DNA from: Firmicutes bacterium HGW-Firmicutes-7
GTDB lineage: Bacteria; Bacillota; Clostridia; Lachnospirales; Vallitaleaceae
DNA: 64,000 nt
Direction of reading: 5' to 3'
Assembly (NCBI GenBank): GCA_002841375.1
Contig: PGZO01000008.1
Span: 1 to 64,000 of the forward strand
Below the pieces are notes generated by a model that had not been told where the DNA came from, did no database searches, and saw nothing but the letters and a program-made list of their open reading frames with translations. Positions 17,183 through 25,959 of this stretch are shown piece after piece. Position 1 is the stretch's first letter; each line of letters starts with the position of its first letter. The position numbers and the translations under genes were made by a program.

Positions 17183-19312
17183 TTATTTGTCAAGAGGCTT
17201 CTCATCAGATCGAATAGGAATAAAAACATCTGATTCCTTTTCACTTAAATATTCCTTTTCAGCTTTTATTGCTAGTTCTTCAAATAATTCTTGTGCATTA
17301 ATAACGGGCTTTCCACGTCTATCAATACGGTGATAAACATTGCTTTGATCCTTAATTTTTGACTTTACTACATCGGATATTAAAATATTTAAATCATTTT
17401 TAATACGTACTTTGATTTTTTCATCCTCTATCGGAAAAAGAAGCTCTACTCTTCGGTTGAGGTTTCTTGGCATCCAATCTGCACTAGATAAATAAATCTC
17501 CTCTTGGCCTCCATTTAGAAAGTAGAAAATTCTAGTGTGCTCTAAATATTTCCCTACAATACTTCTTACTGTAATATTTTCACTTACATCTGGAATTCCA
17601 GGTATAAGGCAACATATGCCTCTAATAATAAGTTCAATTTGAACACCAAACCCCGATGCTTTATATAATAATTCAATTAACTCTGCATCGCATAAGGCAT
17701 TCATTTTTATAATTATTTTTGTTTGTTTTCCTTCTTTTGCTATTTCACATTCTCTCTCTACAAGATAAATAAATGCCTTTCTAAGTCCAGTTGGAGCCAT
17801 TGTAATTTTATGAAGCTTTGGTGGATCTGAATACCCAGATAAAGTATTAAAAACAGCTGATACATCTGCACCAATTTTTTCATTACAAGTAAACAAGCCC
17901 ATATCCGTGTACAATTTTGCAGTAATATCATTGTAATTTCCTGTACCAAGATGAATGTATCTTTTAATACTTCCTTCTTCCTTTCTCACAACAAGTGTAA
18001 CCTTACTGTGTGTTTTCAAACCAACAAGCCCATATATAACATGACACCCCGACTCTTCAAGTTTTCTAGCCCATTGAATATTGTTTTCTTCATCAAAACG
18101 TGCCTTAAGCTCAACAAGCACCGTCACTTGCTTTCCAGCTTCTGCCGCCTCAGCTAATGCTTTTACAATTGGAGACTGCCCGCTCACTCTATAAAGTGTT
18201 TGTTTAATGGCAAGCACTTTTTTATCTTTTGAAGCCTTTTTAATAAATTCAATCACGGGTTCAAAGGTTTCATATGGATGTGATAGAAAAACATCTTCTT
18301 CACTAATAACCTCAAAAACATCCTTATCTCCTAGTAATTCCTTAGGCATTCTAGGCTTATAGTCTTCAAACTTTAATTTTTCAAAGCCCTTTAACATATA
18401 CATTTTCATAAGAAAGGTGAAGTCAAGGGGTGCATCAATATAATAAACATCCTTCTTATGCATACTAAGAGATTCAACAAGTATTTTAACCAATCTCTCA
18501 TCCATATCGTGCTGTACTTCTAGCCTAATAGCTTCTCCCCATTTTCTTTTCTTAATAGATTTCTCTATTTCGAGTAGTAAATCATGTGCTTCCTCTTCAT
18601 CAATTAATAAATCAGAATTTCTAGTGATCCTATACGGATAAGCATAGAGCACATTATGTCCAACAAATAATCTTTGGATGAACTTCTTAATAATATTTTC
18701 CATCAAAATATAATTTGTTACCCCATTATGTTCACTAGGCATTTTAACATATCGTGGTAGCACTGACGGAACTTGTACTGTAGCAAAAACTTCCTCTTTA
18801 TTTTTTGAAAGTATGGCTGCGATATTTAAGCTCTTATTTAAAATAAGCGGAAACGGCCTACTTGAATCTACTGCTAAAGGGGTTAAAATAGGATATAAAA
18901 TATCCGTAAAAAATTCTTCTAGAAACTCATTTTCACTTGCATTTAACTGTTCAATTTCTTTAATGAAAATACCAGCCTTTTTAAGTTGTGGTACCAAAGT
19001 CTTTTTAAAATGACGTGCTTGTTCTTCCATCATTTTATGTACTCGTTCAGAAATAGATTTAAGAATCTCTTTAGGTGTTAAACCTGAAAAGTCTTCTTTG
19101 TCATAATCAACATTCACCTGCTCTTTTAACGAAGCGACTCGTACCATATAAAATTCATCTAAATTAGAACTCACTATGGATAAGAATTTTAATCTTTCAA
19201 ATAGTGGGTTTTCATTATTCTCTGCTTCATCTAACACTCTTTGGTTAAATTCTAGCCAGCTCAGTTCTCTATTTTCATAATATTTGGGATTATTTAGTTG
19301 AATCTGCTTCAT
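17183..19312 (-). CDS. ppk: Polyphosphate kinase 1
   Basis: Reversibly polymerises the gamma-phosphate of ATP into polyphosphate. The 709-residue product has all PPK1 domains: N-terminal (YYENRELSWLEFNQRVLDEA), head domain, and two phospholipase-D-like C-terminal domains. RYIHLGTGNYND carries the histidine that is phosphorylated (around residue 440), LEHTRIFYF carries the second conserved histidine, and IYLSSADWMPRNLNRRVEL matches the end of the family. Full length. Start ATG with AGGTG 5 nt upstream. It follows the Ppx/GppA gene by 7 bp, the common coupling of polyphosphate synthesis and breakdown. Confidence 0.96.
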   Translation of the reverse strand: MKQIQLNNPKYYENRELSWLEFNQRVLDEAENNENPLFERLKFLSIVSSNLDEFYMVRVASLKEQVNVDYDKEDFSGLTPKEILKSISERVHKMMEEQARHFKKTLVPQLKKAGIFIKEIEQLNASENEFLEEFFTDILYPILTPLAVDSSRPFPLILNKSLNIAAILSKNKEEVFATVQVPSVLPRYVKMPSEHNGVTNYILMENIIKKFIQRLFVGHNVLYAYPYRITRNSDLLIDEEEAHDLLLEIEKSIKKRKWGEAIRLEVQHDMDERLVKILVESLSMHKKDVYYIDAPLDFTFLMKMYMLKGFEKLKFEDYKPRMPKELLGDKDVFEVISEEDVFLSHPYETFEPVIEFIKKASKDKKVLAIKQTLYRVSGQSPIVKALAEAAEAGKQVTVLVELKARFDEENNIQWARKLEESGCHVIYGLVGLKTHSKVTLVVRKEEGSIKRYIHLGTGNYNDITAKLYTDMGLFTCNEKIGADVSAVFNTLSGYSDPPKLHKITMAPTGLRKAFIYLVERECEIAKEGKQTKIIIKMNALCDAELIELLYKASGFGVQIELIIRGICCLIPGIPDVSENITVRSIVGKYLEHTRIFYFLNGGQEEIYLSSADWMPRNLNRRVELLFPIEDEKIKVRIKNDLNILISDVVKSKIKDQSNVYHRIDRRGKPVINAQELFEELAIKAEKEYLSEKESDVFIPIRSDEKPLDK

Positions 19313-19319
19313 ATGTCAC

Positions 19320-20864
19320 CTACTCTATATCTTTTTTTACTTTTAATATTGGGGTAATGCCAAAAACCTCTTGAAAAAATACTGCATTCACTTTAAATTC
19401 CCACTCTTCTAATAGTGTCTTATCATTTGCAGCAGCCCTTACTATTAACTCTTTATCTTTAAGCTTAACTGATTGAATAATGATCTTTTGCTTATGACTT
19501 CTGTCCAGCGAATTAGCAAGCTTTAATATTGCTACCAGTTTAGATACCAACACCCGATCCTTTTCTGATAAAAGCTTAAAACTTTGGTGTTGCTCTGGGA
19601 CCTGAATACTATGATACCGTGATACATTCGCAACAAGCTCAATTTGCTCTTTTGAAAGTCCGAAAATTTCAAGAGAACAAATGATATTGTACGAGTGCAA
19701 ATAATGCTGATCAATGCCTATAAATTTACCGATATCATGTAGAATTGCTGCACATATAAGAAGAACGCGTTCATTCTCAAGTCCATGTAATTTTTTCAGC
19801 TTATCAAATAGAATTAATGCATTCTTTTCAACTATTTCTGAATGTTCTTTATTGTACTCAAATTTTTCAGCAATAACTCTCGCATTCGTAATAATATCAG
19901 CAATCGCCTTATCTTTTTTATTGAGTTTATTCAAGTCTTCATAAATATCTCTAATAATACCATCATTCAAAGAAATATTAGGAATTATTATACTATCTGA
20001 TTCTATAAAATCTAAAAATTTATTAAATAACATCATAGAAGGTATTAATATTTCTGCACGTTCTTTTTTAATAGAATATTCGACACTTAATTCTTCTGCA
20101 GACTTACTCGATATATCTGTTAAGAGCTTCGTAAAATTGCTCTTATTCATATTTTCTTGATAAGATGAAGTATAGTCTTTTGGACTCAATAGCTTTTTAA
20201 TGCTACTCATTTCACCGCCAACAGCTATAAAATGTTGATAAGAAATTTCTCTCTTGAAAATTTCCAAACCTTCTAAGTTAACATTAATATATTCATCTAA
20301 TATTTTATTGTAATTCAATGTTTCATTCTCAAGAGCACCAATGATTTCTTTAATTCTTAACGCGCCCATTTTTACATTTTGACTTGAAATAAGTTGGCCA
20401 TTTTTATAGAGTGTAATTTGTATACTACCTGCACCAATCACGACAATTACTGCACCCTCCATAATTATTTGGTCAAAATTTTCAAGTTTATATTTAATTG
20501 CTTTATGTGTTAAAAATTGTTCTTCTGAATTATCAATAACACTAATATCTAAATCGGTCTTCAATTTTATTTGATCCACAATATATTCTCTATTTGAAGC
20601 TTCTCTAATTGCACTCGTAGCCATAGCCTTATAAACTTTTATTCCATAATCATTCATAGTATTTTTAAACGTTTTTAGTATACTACATACCTTATCTGCA
20701 GATTCAAAACTAATTTTTGAATTGGCAAAGGTATCATGACCAAGTGCTGCAATTCTCCTAAAATTTTCGAGTTCCCTGAAGTCACCATTATTTTTCAATT
20801 CGCCTATTTTCATTCTTAAAGCATGTGAACCAACATCAATGGCTGCAACAATTTCTTTTTGCAC
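19320..20864 (-). CDS. ppx: Ppx/GppA-type phosphatase with C-terminal HD domain
   Basis: Predicted exopolyphosphatase or pppGpp phosphatase. The 514-residue product has an actin-like Ppx/GppA domain (VAAIDVGSHALRMKIGEL, about residues 5-22; VYKAMATSAIREASNREY, the family ATSA-x-RE-A-N motif). A C-terminal HD domain follows (CAAILHDIGKFIG and VSRYHSIQ). The usual second phosphate loop GGGSTEL reads GAGSIQITLY here, so activity may differ from the Escherichia coli enzyme. The GTG at 20864, 8 nt after AGGAGG, is the best start. It is coupled to ppk downstream, hence the exopolyphosphatase preference. Confidence 0.87.
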   Translation of the reverse strand: MQKEIVAAIDVGSHALRMKIGELKNNGDFRELENFRRIAALGHDTFANSKISFESADKVCSILKTFKNTMNDYGIKVYKAMATSAIREASNREYIVDQIKLKTDLDISVIDNSEEQFLTHKAIKYKLENFDQIIMEGAVIVVIGAGSIQITLYKNGQLISSQNVKMGALRIKEIIGALENETLNYNKILDEYINVNLEGLEIFKREISYQHFIAVGGEMSSIKKLLSPKDYTSSYQENMNKSNFTKLLTDISSKSAEELSVEYSIKKERAEILIPSMMLFNKFLDFIESDSIIIPNISLNDGIIRDIYEDLNKLNKKDKAIADIITNARVIAEKFEYNKEHSEIVEKNALILFDKLKKLHGLENERVLLICAAILHDIGKFIGIDQHYLHSYNIICSLEIFGLSKEQIELVANVSRYHSIQVPEQHQSFKLLSEKDRVLVSKLVAILKLANSLDRSHKQKIIIQSVKLKDKELIVRAAANDKTLLEEWEFKVNAVFFQEVFGITPILKVKKDIE

Positions 20865-20920
20865 CAAACCAGCCTCCTTTATAGGGGTATACAATGGTAA
20901 TCCTGTACAATAATACTACT

Positions 20921-20929
20921 ATTATAGCA
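20921..20929 (-). promoter_or_regulatory. Extended -10 promoter candidate for ppx-ppk
   Basis: The minus strand reads TGCTATAAT 57 bp before the ppx GTG. The -35 region falls in the end of the upstream glycosyltransferase gene and is poor. Confidence 0.5.
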
Positions 20930-20944
20930 TACTACTCAGATGAT

Positions 20945-22063
20945 TTATTTTCTTCTAGTATTAAATTCAACTATTTTTTCGGCAAGTACCTTCATGTTGA
21001 TAGATTGTTGTAATTCTTTTATATTATCAACAAGCTTATCTCTCGTATTTACCTCAAGACATTTAAGTATCGTTTGCTTTAAACCTCTAAGGTCATTGGC
21101 TACATATCCAATCTGTTTCTCTGCAATATAATTACTATTTTCAATCTCTTGCCCTAGTATAGGTTTATACACGATTATAGGTAATGCAGAAGCAATTGCT
21201 TCGAATAGCGTCACACCACCTGACTTTCCTATGAGCATATCAGATATTCTCATATATTCTGGAACTTTATCACAATACTCAAATATTCTGATATTTGGAC
21301 TGTTAATCTCTTGTAGTTTATTATATATAGCATTGTTTTTACTCGTTAATGCAATAATCTTAATATTTTTCAAGTTGGCTAGCCACCTATAAAAGCTTTC
21401 ATTTTTTGGCAGCAATCCTAGGCCTCCACCCATCAATAGTATGATTCTTTCCTCAGGCTTATAACCTAATTGTTCTTTTAATACTTGTTTTTCTTCATTA
21501 TTAATAAATCTATTTCTTATAGGTATTCCCGTTACTAATATTTTATCTTTAGGAACGCCTTTTTTAATTAATCCTTGCTTTAACAAGAAATCTGCTACAA
21601 AATAAATGTCATTTTCTGCATATAACCATTCATTATTGTCCACTACATCTGTGATACATGTTAGCAAAGGCATTTTACTTCTATACGCTTTTTTATATTT
21701 AGTTAAATATCCTGTGCAGCTTGGAAAAGTTGAAATAACTACATTAGGATCTCTTTCGTGTAAATAGTTGTTAAGTCGTTTTATACAATAATGAGCTGTT
21801 GTATCAAACTTTAGAAATAAAGCATATTTCTCTTTTGCATAATAGTACTTATTATATAATTGTGGAAACTGTCTAACAAGCAATTCATAGCCATTATATA
21901 TTAATTTATACGCCAATGGATGTATGACTTCATAAATATCTGCAACATGTATCTTTATCGTACTATCCTGTGCGAAGACATGCTCCTTAAGAGCTTGCGA
22001 TACTGCTACATGCCCCGTTCCAAATCCTGCTGTTAATATTAATACATCACATTTATTTTGCAT
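20945..22063 (-). CDS. Glycosyltransferase, MGDG synthase/UgtP-like (copy A)
   Basis: Probable membrane-surface glycosyltransferase of the GT28 group, making glycolipid or a related lipid-linked sugar. The 372-residue product has the N-terminal MGDG-synthase fold (VLILTAGFGTGHVAVSQAL, about 8-26) and the C-terminal nucleotide-sugar domain (RIILLMGGGLGLLP; DMLIGKSGGVTLFEAIASAL, the donor-binding loop, near 280-300). By family the substrate is likely diacylglycerol plus UDP-sugar, but specificity cannot be read. It lies 8 bp downstream of a paralogue of nearly equal length. SD AAGG 5 nt before the ATG. Confidence 0.85.
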   Translation of the reverse strand: MQNKCDVLILTAGFGTGHVAVSQALKEHVFAQDSTIKIHVADIYEVIHPLAYKLIYNGYELLVRQFPQLYNKYYYAKEKYALFLKFDTTAHYCIKRLNNYLHERDPNVVISTFPSCTGYLTKYKKAYRSKMPLLTCITDVVDNNEWLYAENDIYFVADFLLKQGLIKKGVPKDKILVTGIPIRNRFINNEEKQVLKEQLGYKPEERIILLMGGGLGLLPKNESFYRWLANLKNIKIIALTSKNNAIYNKLQEINSPNIRIFEYCDKVPEYMRISDMLIGKSGGVTLFEAIASALPIIVYKPILGQEIENSNYIAEKQIGYVANDLRGLKQTILKCLEVNTRDKLVDNIKELQQSINMKVLAEKIVEFNTRRK

Positions 22064-22071
22064 GTTTATCC

Positions 22072-23184
22072 TTATATTGTCGTTTTAAGTTTAATAAAAT
22101 GCAAGCACAAGTTAATTGCACTATCTAATGAATGATCAATAGAGACCAAATTCATGTTTCTTTTTAAATTATCTATAAGAAGAGGATTCTTAATGAAAGA
22201 CTCAATTAAGGCAGCTAATTCTTTGGGTCCATTTACCTTAACTGCAACACCTATATCAATAAGCATTTCTGCATTTTCTTCTTCTTGTCCAGGTATGTAA
22301 AACGGGATTATTATTGGGATGTTTTTTGCAAATGCTTCGGTAACTGTCAATCCTCCCGGTTTAGTAACAATTACATCTGATATTTCCATATATTGTGATA
22401 CTTCATTTGTAAATCCAAGTATGGTAATATTCTTATTTGTTTCAGCAAGTAGATATTTTTCTTCTAATGATTTTTTTAATTGCTTATTATTGCCACAAAC
22501 TGCAATGATATTAATTGGCGCTTGAATACTAAGTAATTCTTTAAACACTTTCTTCATTCCACTTAACCCCATACTACCACCCATCAGAAGCACCGTGAAC
22601 TGATCAGACTTCTCCATCGTATTCCCACATTCTCTAAATGCTCTATGAATCGGTATCCCATGAACAAACACTCTATCCTCTGAAATCCCTCTTTCGATAA
22701 CCTTCAGCTTAGTATATTGACTTCCTACAATATACGCATCAACAAGAGGACTAAGATAACACTTATGTGGCATATAGTCTGTAATAACAGAAACAAATGG
22801 ACCCGCATATTTCACTTTACGCTTTAGACTACACATCGCCTTAACGATTAATGGATGTGTACTAATAACCAAATCTGGCTGAACATTCCTAACAATTTCT
22901 TCCAACTTATCTTCAATTACTTTTATAGAAAATATTTCAACTGGTTTTCCTAAAAATTGTTTATTACTCATTTTATAAATTCTTCCATAAACCTTTGGCA
23001 TTTTAGTAGCAAGCACGCGATAACCATCAGATAATAAAATAGCTAATGACCTGCTCACCTCCTTAAATGGTTCATATATGGACACTTCACATCCTCTGGT
23101 TAGAAACTCATTTTGCATTGCTAAAGCAACTTGATTATGCCCATGTCCTGTAGATGCTGTAAATATTAAGACTTTCTTTTTCAT
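22072..23184 (-). CDS. Glycosyltransferase, MGDG synthase/UgtP-like (copy B)
   Basis: Paralogue of the gene just downstream, 370 residues, with the same two-domain plan. The N-terminal motif is VLIFTASTGHGHNQVALAM (about 5-23). The C-terminal motifs are FTVLLMGGSMGLSGMK and DVIVTKPGGLTVTEAFAKNI, followed by PFYIPGQEEENAEML. In this copy the donor loop is KPGG, as in UgtP and MGDG synthases, whereas copy A has KSGG. The pair may act in sequence to build a disaccharide lipid anchor, or on different acceptors; this is inference. GGGGAG lies 6 nt before the ATG. Confidence 0.86.
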   Translation of the reverse strand: MKKKVLIFTASTGHGHNQVALAMQNEFLTRGCEVSIYEPFKEVSRSLAILLSDGYRVLATKMPKVYGRIYKMSNKQFLGKPVEIFSIKVIEDKLEEIVRNVQPDLVISTHPLIVKAMCSLKRKVKYAGPFVSVITDYMPHKCYLSPLVDAYIVGSQYTKLKVIERGISEDRVFVHGIPIHRAFRECGNTMEKSDQFTVLLMGGSMGLSGMKKVFKELLSIQAPINIIAVCGNNKQLKKSLEEKYLLAETNKNITILGFTNEVSQYMEISDVIVTKPGGLTVTEAFAKNIPIIIPFYIPGQEEENAEMLIDIGVAVKVNGPKELAALIESFIKNPLLIDNLKRNMNLVSIDHSLDSAINLCLHFIKLKTTI

Positions 23185-23237
23185 ATCATTCTCCCCAGAA
23201 AACCGGCCTTGCCGAATTTAAATAGTTAAGAAATTTT

Positions 23238-23281
23238 TTTAAGATCAGCATTGAGCACATATCTCTTTTGCTGACCTTAAA
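23238..23281. other. Hairpin downstream of the SPFH gene
   Basis: TTTAAG-A-TCAGCA (23238-23250) pairs with TGCTGA-C-CTTAAA (23269-23281) with one mismatch. No T-run follows on the minus strand, so it is not a clear intrinsic terminator, but it lies between two co-oriented units. Confidence 0.4.
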
Positions 23282-23289
23282 CAAAATTA

Positions 23290-24219
23290 TTAATCTTCTT
23301 TTGATATCTCCGCTAATGATTTAACCAATCCTGCAATGCCTTGAATTTCAGAAGGGATAATGATTTTTGTTGCTTTTCCATCCGCTGCCTTCACAAAAGC
23401 TTCAAGGCTTTTTATCGTCAATACCTGTTGACTTGGATTTGATTCATTTATCATTTTAATTCCTTCTGCAACGGCAGTTTGAACTTTTAATATCGCTTCT
23501 GCTTCACCTTCTGCTTCTCGAATGGCTGCTTCCTTTTTCGCTTCTGCACGAAGTATTGCTGCTTGCTTTTCTGCTTCAGCTTCTAATATTGCAGATGCCT
23601 TTCTACCTTCTGAAACAAGTATTGCTGATCTCTTTTCACCTTCTGCTTTTATAATTGATTCTCGACGTTCTCTTTCAGCTTTCATTTGTCTTTCCATGGC
23701 ATCTTGAATCTCTGCAGGTGGTATTATATTTTTAAGTTCAACACGATTAACTTTTATACCCCAAGGGTCAGTGGCTTCATCTAATATGCTTCTCATTTTG
23801 GTATTGATAATTTCTCTTGATGTTAGTGTTTCGTCTAATTCTAAATCACCGATTATATTTCTAAGCGTTGTAGCTGTTAAATTTTCGATTGCGGCCAATG
23901 GATAAACAACACCATAAGCAAATGCTTTTGGATCTGTTATTTGATAGAAAATAACTGTATCTATTCTCATCGTTACGTTATCTTTCGTAATAACCGGTTG
24001 TGGTGGAAAATCAACAACCTGCTCCTTTAAAGTTACTTTTTTAGCAATTTTATCAATAAGCGGTATTTTAAAGTGCAGTCCTACTGACCAAGTTGCTTGG
24101 AAGGCGCCAAACCTTTCAATTACGTAAGCATGTGCCTGTGGTACAAATTTAATATTTGCGATTGCAATAATAATAAATATTAGTACTAGAAAAAATAATA
24201 ATAATAATTCTGGTTTCAT
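23290..24219 (-). CDS. SPFH/band 7 (stomatin/QmcA-like) membrane protein
   Basis: Flotillin-like scaffold of functional membrane domains. The 309-residue product has one N-terminal membrane helix (about residues 3-23). An SPFH domain follows (HAYVIERFGAFQATW to about 180, with RNIIGDLELDETLTSREIIN). Then comes a long Ala/Glu-rich coiled coil with repeated AEGEKRSAIL-type heptads (about 190-255) and a Ser/Lys-ending tail. Partner of the NfeD-like protein encoded 7 bp upstream; such pairs are common and thought to act together in membrane homeostasis. GAGG precedes the ATG. Confidence 0.92.
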   Translation of the reverse strand: MKPELLLLFFLVLIFIIIAIANIKFVPQAHAYVIERFGAFQATWSVGLHFKIPLIDKIAKKVTLKEQVVDFPPQPVITKDNVTMRIDTVIFYQITDPKAFAYGVVYPLAAIENLTATTLRNIIGDLELDETLTSREIINTKMRSILDEATDPWGIKVNRVELKNIIPPAEIQDAMERQMKAERERRESIIKAEGEKRSAILVSEGRKASAILEAEAEKQAAILRAEAKKEAAIREAEGEAEAILKVQTAVAEGIKMINESNPSQQVLTIKSLEAFVKAADGKATKIIIPSEIQGIAGLVKSLAEISKED

Positions 24220-24226
24220 TTTATTT

Positions 24227-24670
24227 CTACTCCTCTCCCTGTTGAATTTCTTTTACCATTAATTTTACACCGATTACTTCTTGAATCATAACTTCATTAC
24301 CTTCTTCAATTACAATATTATCTATAGCTTTTGCGCTCCAGATTTGTCCATTTACTTTCACTTGTCCTTGCGCCTTCATATTGTCAATTGTACCAGTAAC
24401 AATTCCTATTTTATTAATCACTGCTTCATAATTCGTTTTTTCCTTTCCTGGTCTAATTATATTCTTCACCAATGGATAAATATAAATCAAACAAGCAATA
24501 GAAACCACTAAAAATACAGCAATCTGAATACCAATAGGTACTCCTAACAACGAAAGAATCATAGCTACAAAGGCACCAGCAGCAAACCATATAGTCGCAA
24601 GTCCCATTGTGAGTGCCTCAACTACAAGACAAATAACCATTATGATTAACCATATAATATAATAGTCCAT
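24227..24670 (-). CDS. NfeD-like membrane protein
   Basis: Short (147 aa) NfeD family member: three closely spaced membrane helices (about residues 3-75, IIWLIIMVICLVVEALTMG, LGVPIGIQIAVFLVV), then a C-terminal OB-fold (GIVTGTIDNMKAQGQVKVNGQIWSAK, EVMIQEVIGVKLMV). This is the truncated form, without the ClpP-class protease domain of long NfeD proteins. It usually pairs with SPFH proteins, as here. The ATG at 24670 lies 7 nt after AGGAG; the first ATG at 24676 is only 1 nt away. Confidence 0.9.
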   Translation of the reverse strand: MDYYIIWLIIMVICLVVEALTMGLATIWFAAGAFVAMILSLLGVPIGIQIAVFLVVSIACLIYIYPLVKNIIRPGKEKTNYEAVINKIGIVTGTIDNMKAQGQVKVNGQIWSAKAIDNIVIEEGNEVMIQEVIGVKLMVKEIQQGEE

Positions 24671-24766
24671 TTGCATTCTCCTTTCTGAACAGAATTGAAT
24701 ATAGGTCTTATGTTTATTTTACAGAAAAAATCTCTTATTTGCAAGGATTATTCTTTGGAAAACAAA

Positions 24767-24885
24767 GTGGCTTTGCCACGTTATTAGTATCAAAAGAGCG
24801 CTTGTCAGCGCGTTATAAAAGATTATAATTTTTGAACGCTCTTTTTATGGCTTCGTAGGAAAGTAGATCTTTCCTACGAAGCTAT
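24767..24885. repeat. Consecutive inverted repeats in a 320-bp gap
   Basis: The gene-free stretch 24671-24989 contains GTGGC-TTT-GCCAC (24767-24779) and AAAGAGCG...CGCTCTTT spanning about 24793-24845. A stem of about 17 bp with one G-T pair follows (arms near 24847-24864 and 24870-24886, core GCTTCGTAGGAAAG/CTTTCCTACGAAGC). Only the last hairpin, listed separately, has a proper terminator tail. The function of the others is unknown. Confidence 0.6.
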
Positions 24886-24920
24886 AAAAAAAGCGACTAG
24901 TCTACTGTAGCTAGTCGCTT
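24886..24920 (-). terminator. Terminator of glucokinase gene
   Basis: A perfect 10-bp stem AAGCGACTAG/CTAGTCGCTT (24891-24900 with 24911-24920, 10-nt loop) is followed on the minus strand by a seven-T run. Confidence 0.85.
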
Positions 24921-24989
24921 ATAAAGGCGTTACCCTTTAATAAATAAATAATAATATTAACATTCCTGAATAACCTCTATTTTATTCCT

Positions 24990-25946
24990 TTATGCATGTA
25001 ACTTATACAGCATAGATGCACCAATTAACCCTGCATCATTCCCTAACTCTGCAATCTTGATTTGAGTCTTAAAGGCTTCAGCACCGCCATAAATTTCATT
25101 TACGATTCTTTCCTTAAGTGGATTAAGTAGGTTGTCTTGTTGCGCCGAAATACCCCCACCTAAAACGATAACCTCTGGCTGAACCATATTTATAACATTT
25201 ACCAACCCAACTGCTAAATATTTAACATAATTATCAATTACCCCCATCGCTACTGGATCTCCAGCTTGAGCTGCATCAAATGGTATTTTTGCATTCATTC
25301 TATTTAATTCGTTTCCTACCAAAGCGTTTAACAATGATTCAGGATTATTTTGCGCGGCTAATTTTGCTTCTCTAATGAGACCTGTTGCAGAAGAATAGCA
25401 TTCCCAACAACCATGTCTTCCACATGTACACAACTCACCATCTATCGATATAACAATATGTCCAAGCTCTGCACCAGCATTATAACTCCCTGATATAACC
25501 TTGCCATCTAAAATTATTCCGCCACCTACACCTGTTCCTAGCGTAATAGCTACAAGATCTTTATAAACTGAGCCAGCGCCACTTACATACTCTCCATAAG
25601 CCGCTGCATTTGCATCATTTTCTAAATATACAGGTTTATTAAAGTATTTTTGAAACATTTTTGCTATAGGTGAGTTTCTGAATTTCAAGTTGTTTGCATA
25701 TACTATTTCTCCCTTTTGTGAATCTACAATTCCAGGACTTCCAATGCCTACAGAATGAATTTCATCTTGTGTAATATTCGCTTCGGATACAATTTGTAAG
25801 CATAACTTTGCCATGTCTTTTACAATAGCTTCGTCATTTCTATCATTTAATGTTGGTATAGAAGCTTTCTTAATTATTTGCCCATCTACAGTAACGATTG
25901 CTGCCGCAATATTAGTCCCACCTAAATCTACTCCAATACTGTACAT
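24990..25946 (-). CDS. ROK-family glucokinase
   Basis: Phosphorylates glucose with ATP, or another sugar in the ROK family. The 318-residue product has the ATP-binding GVDLGGTNIAAAIV (about 4-17), LENDANAAAYGEY (catalytic Asp in END), GTGVGGGI, and the zinc motif CTCGRHGCWECY (about 170-181) typical of ROK kinases. The ATG at 25946 (MYSIGVDLGG) has GGAGG 5 nt upstream; the longer TTG-started frame includes the ribosome-binding site. It lies 13 bp after hprK, linking sugar phosphorylation with carbon-catabolite control. Confidence 0.92.
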   Translation of the reverse strand: MYSIGVDLGGTNIAAAIVTVDGQIIKKASIPTLNDRNDEAIVKDMAKLCLQIVSEANITQDEIHSVGIGSPGIVDSQKGEIVYANNLKFRNSPIAKMFQKYFNKPVYLENDANAAAYGEYVSGAGSVYKDLVAITLGTGVGGGIILDGKVISGSYNAGAELGHIVISIDGELCTCGRHGCWECYSSATGLIREAKLAAQNNPESLLNALVGNELNRMNAKIPFDAAQAGDPVAMGVIDNYVKYLAVGLVNVINMVQPEVIVLGGGISAQQDNLLNPLKERIVNEIYGGAEAFKTQIKIAELGNDAGLIGASMLYKLHA

Positions 25947-25959
25947 AATAACCTCCAAA

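Noticed and set aside
24671-24989. A small protein gene in the hairpin-rich gap
   Set aside because: No frame with a ribosome-binding site; the sequence is explained by inverted repeats and a terminator.
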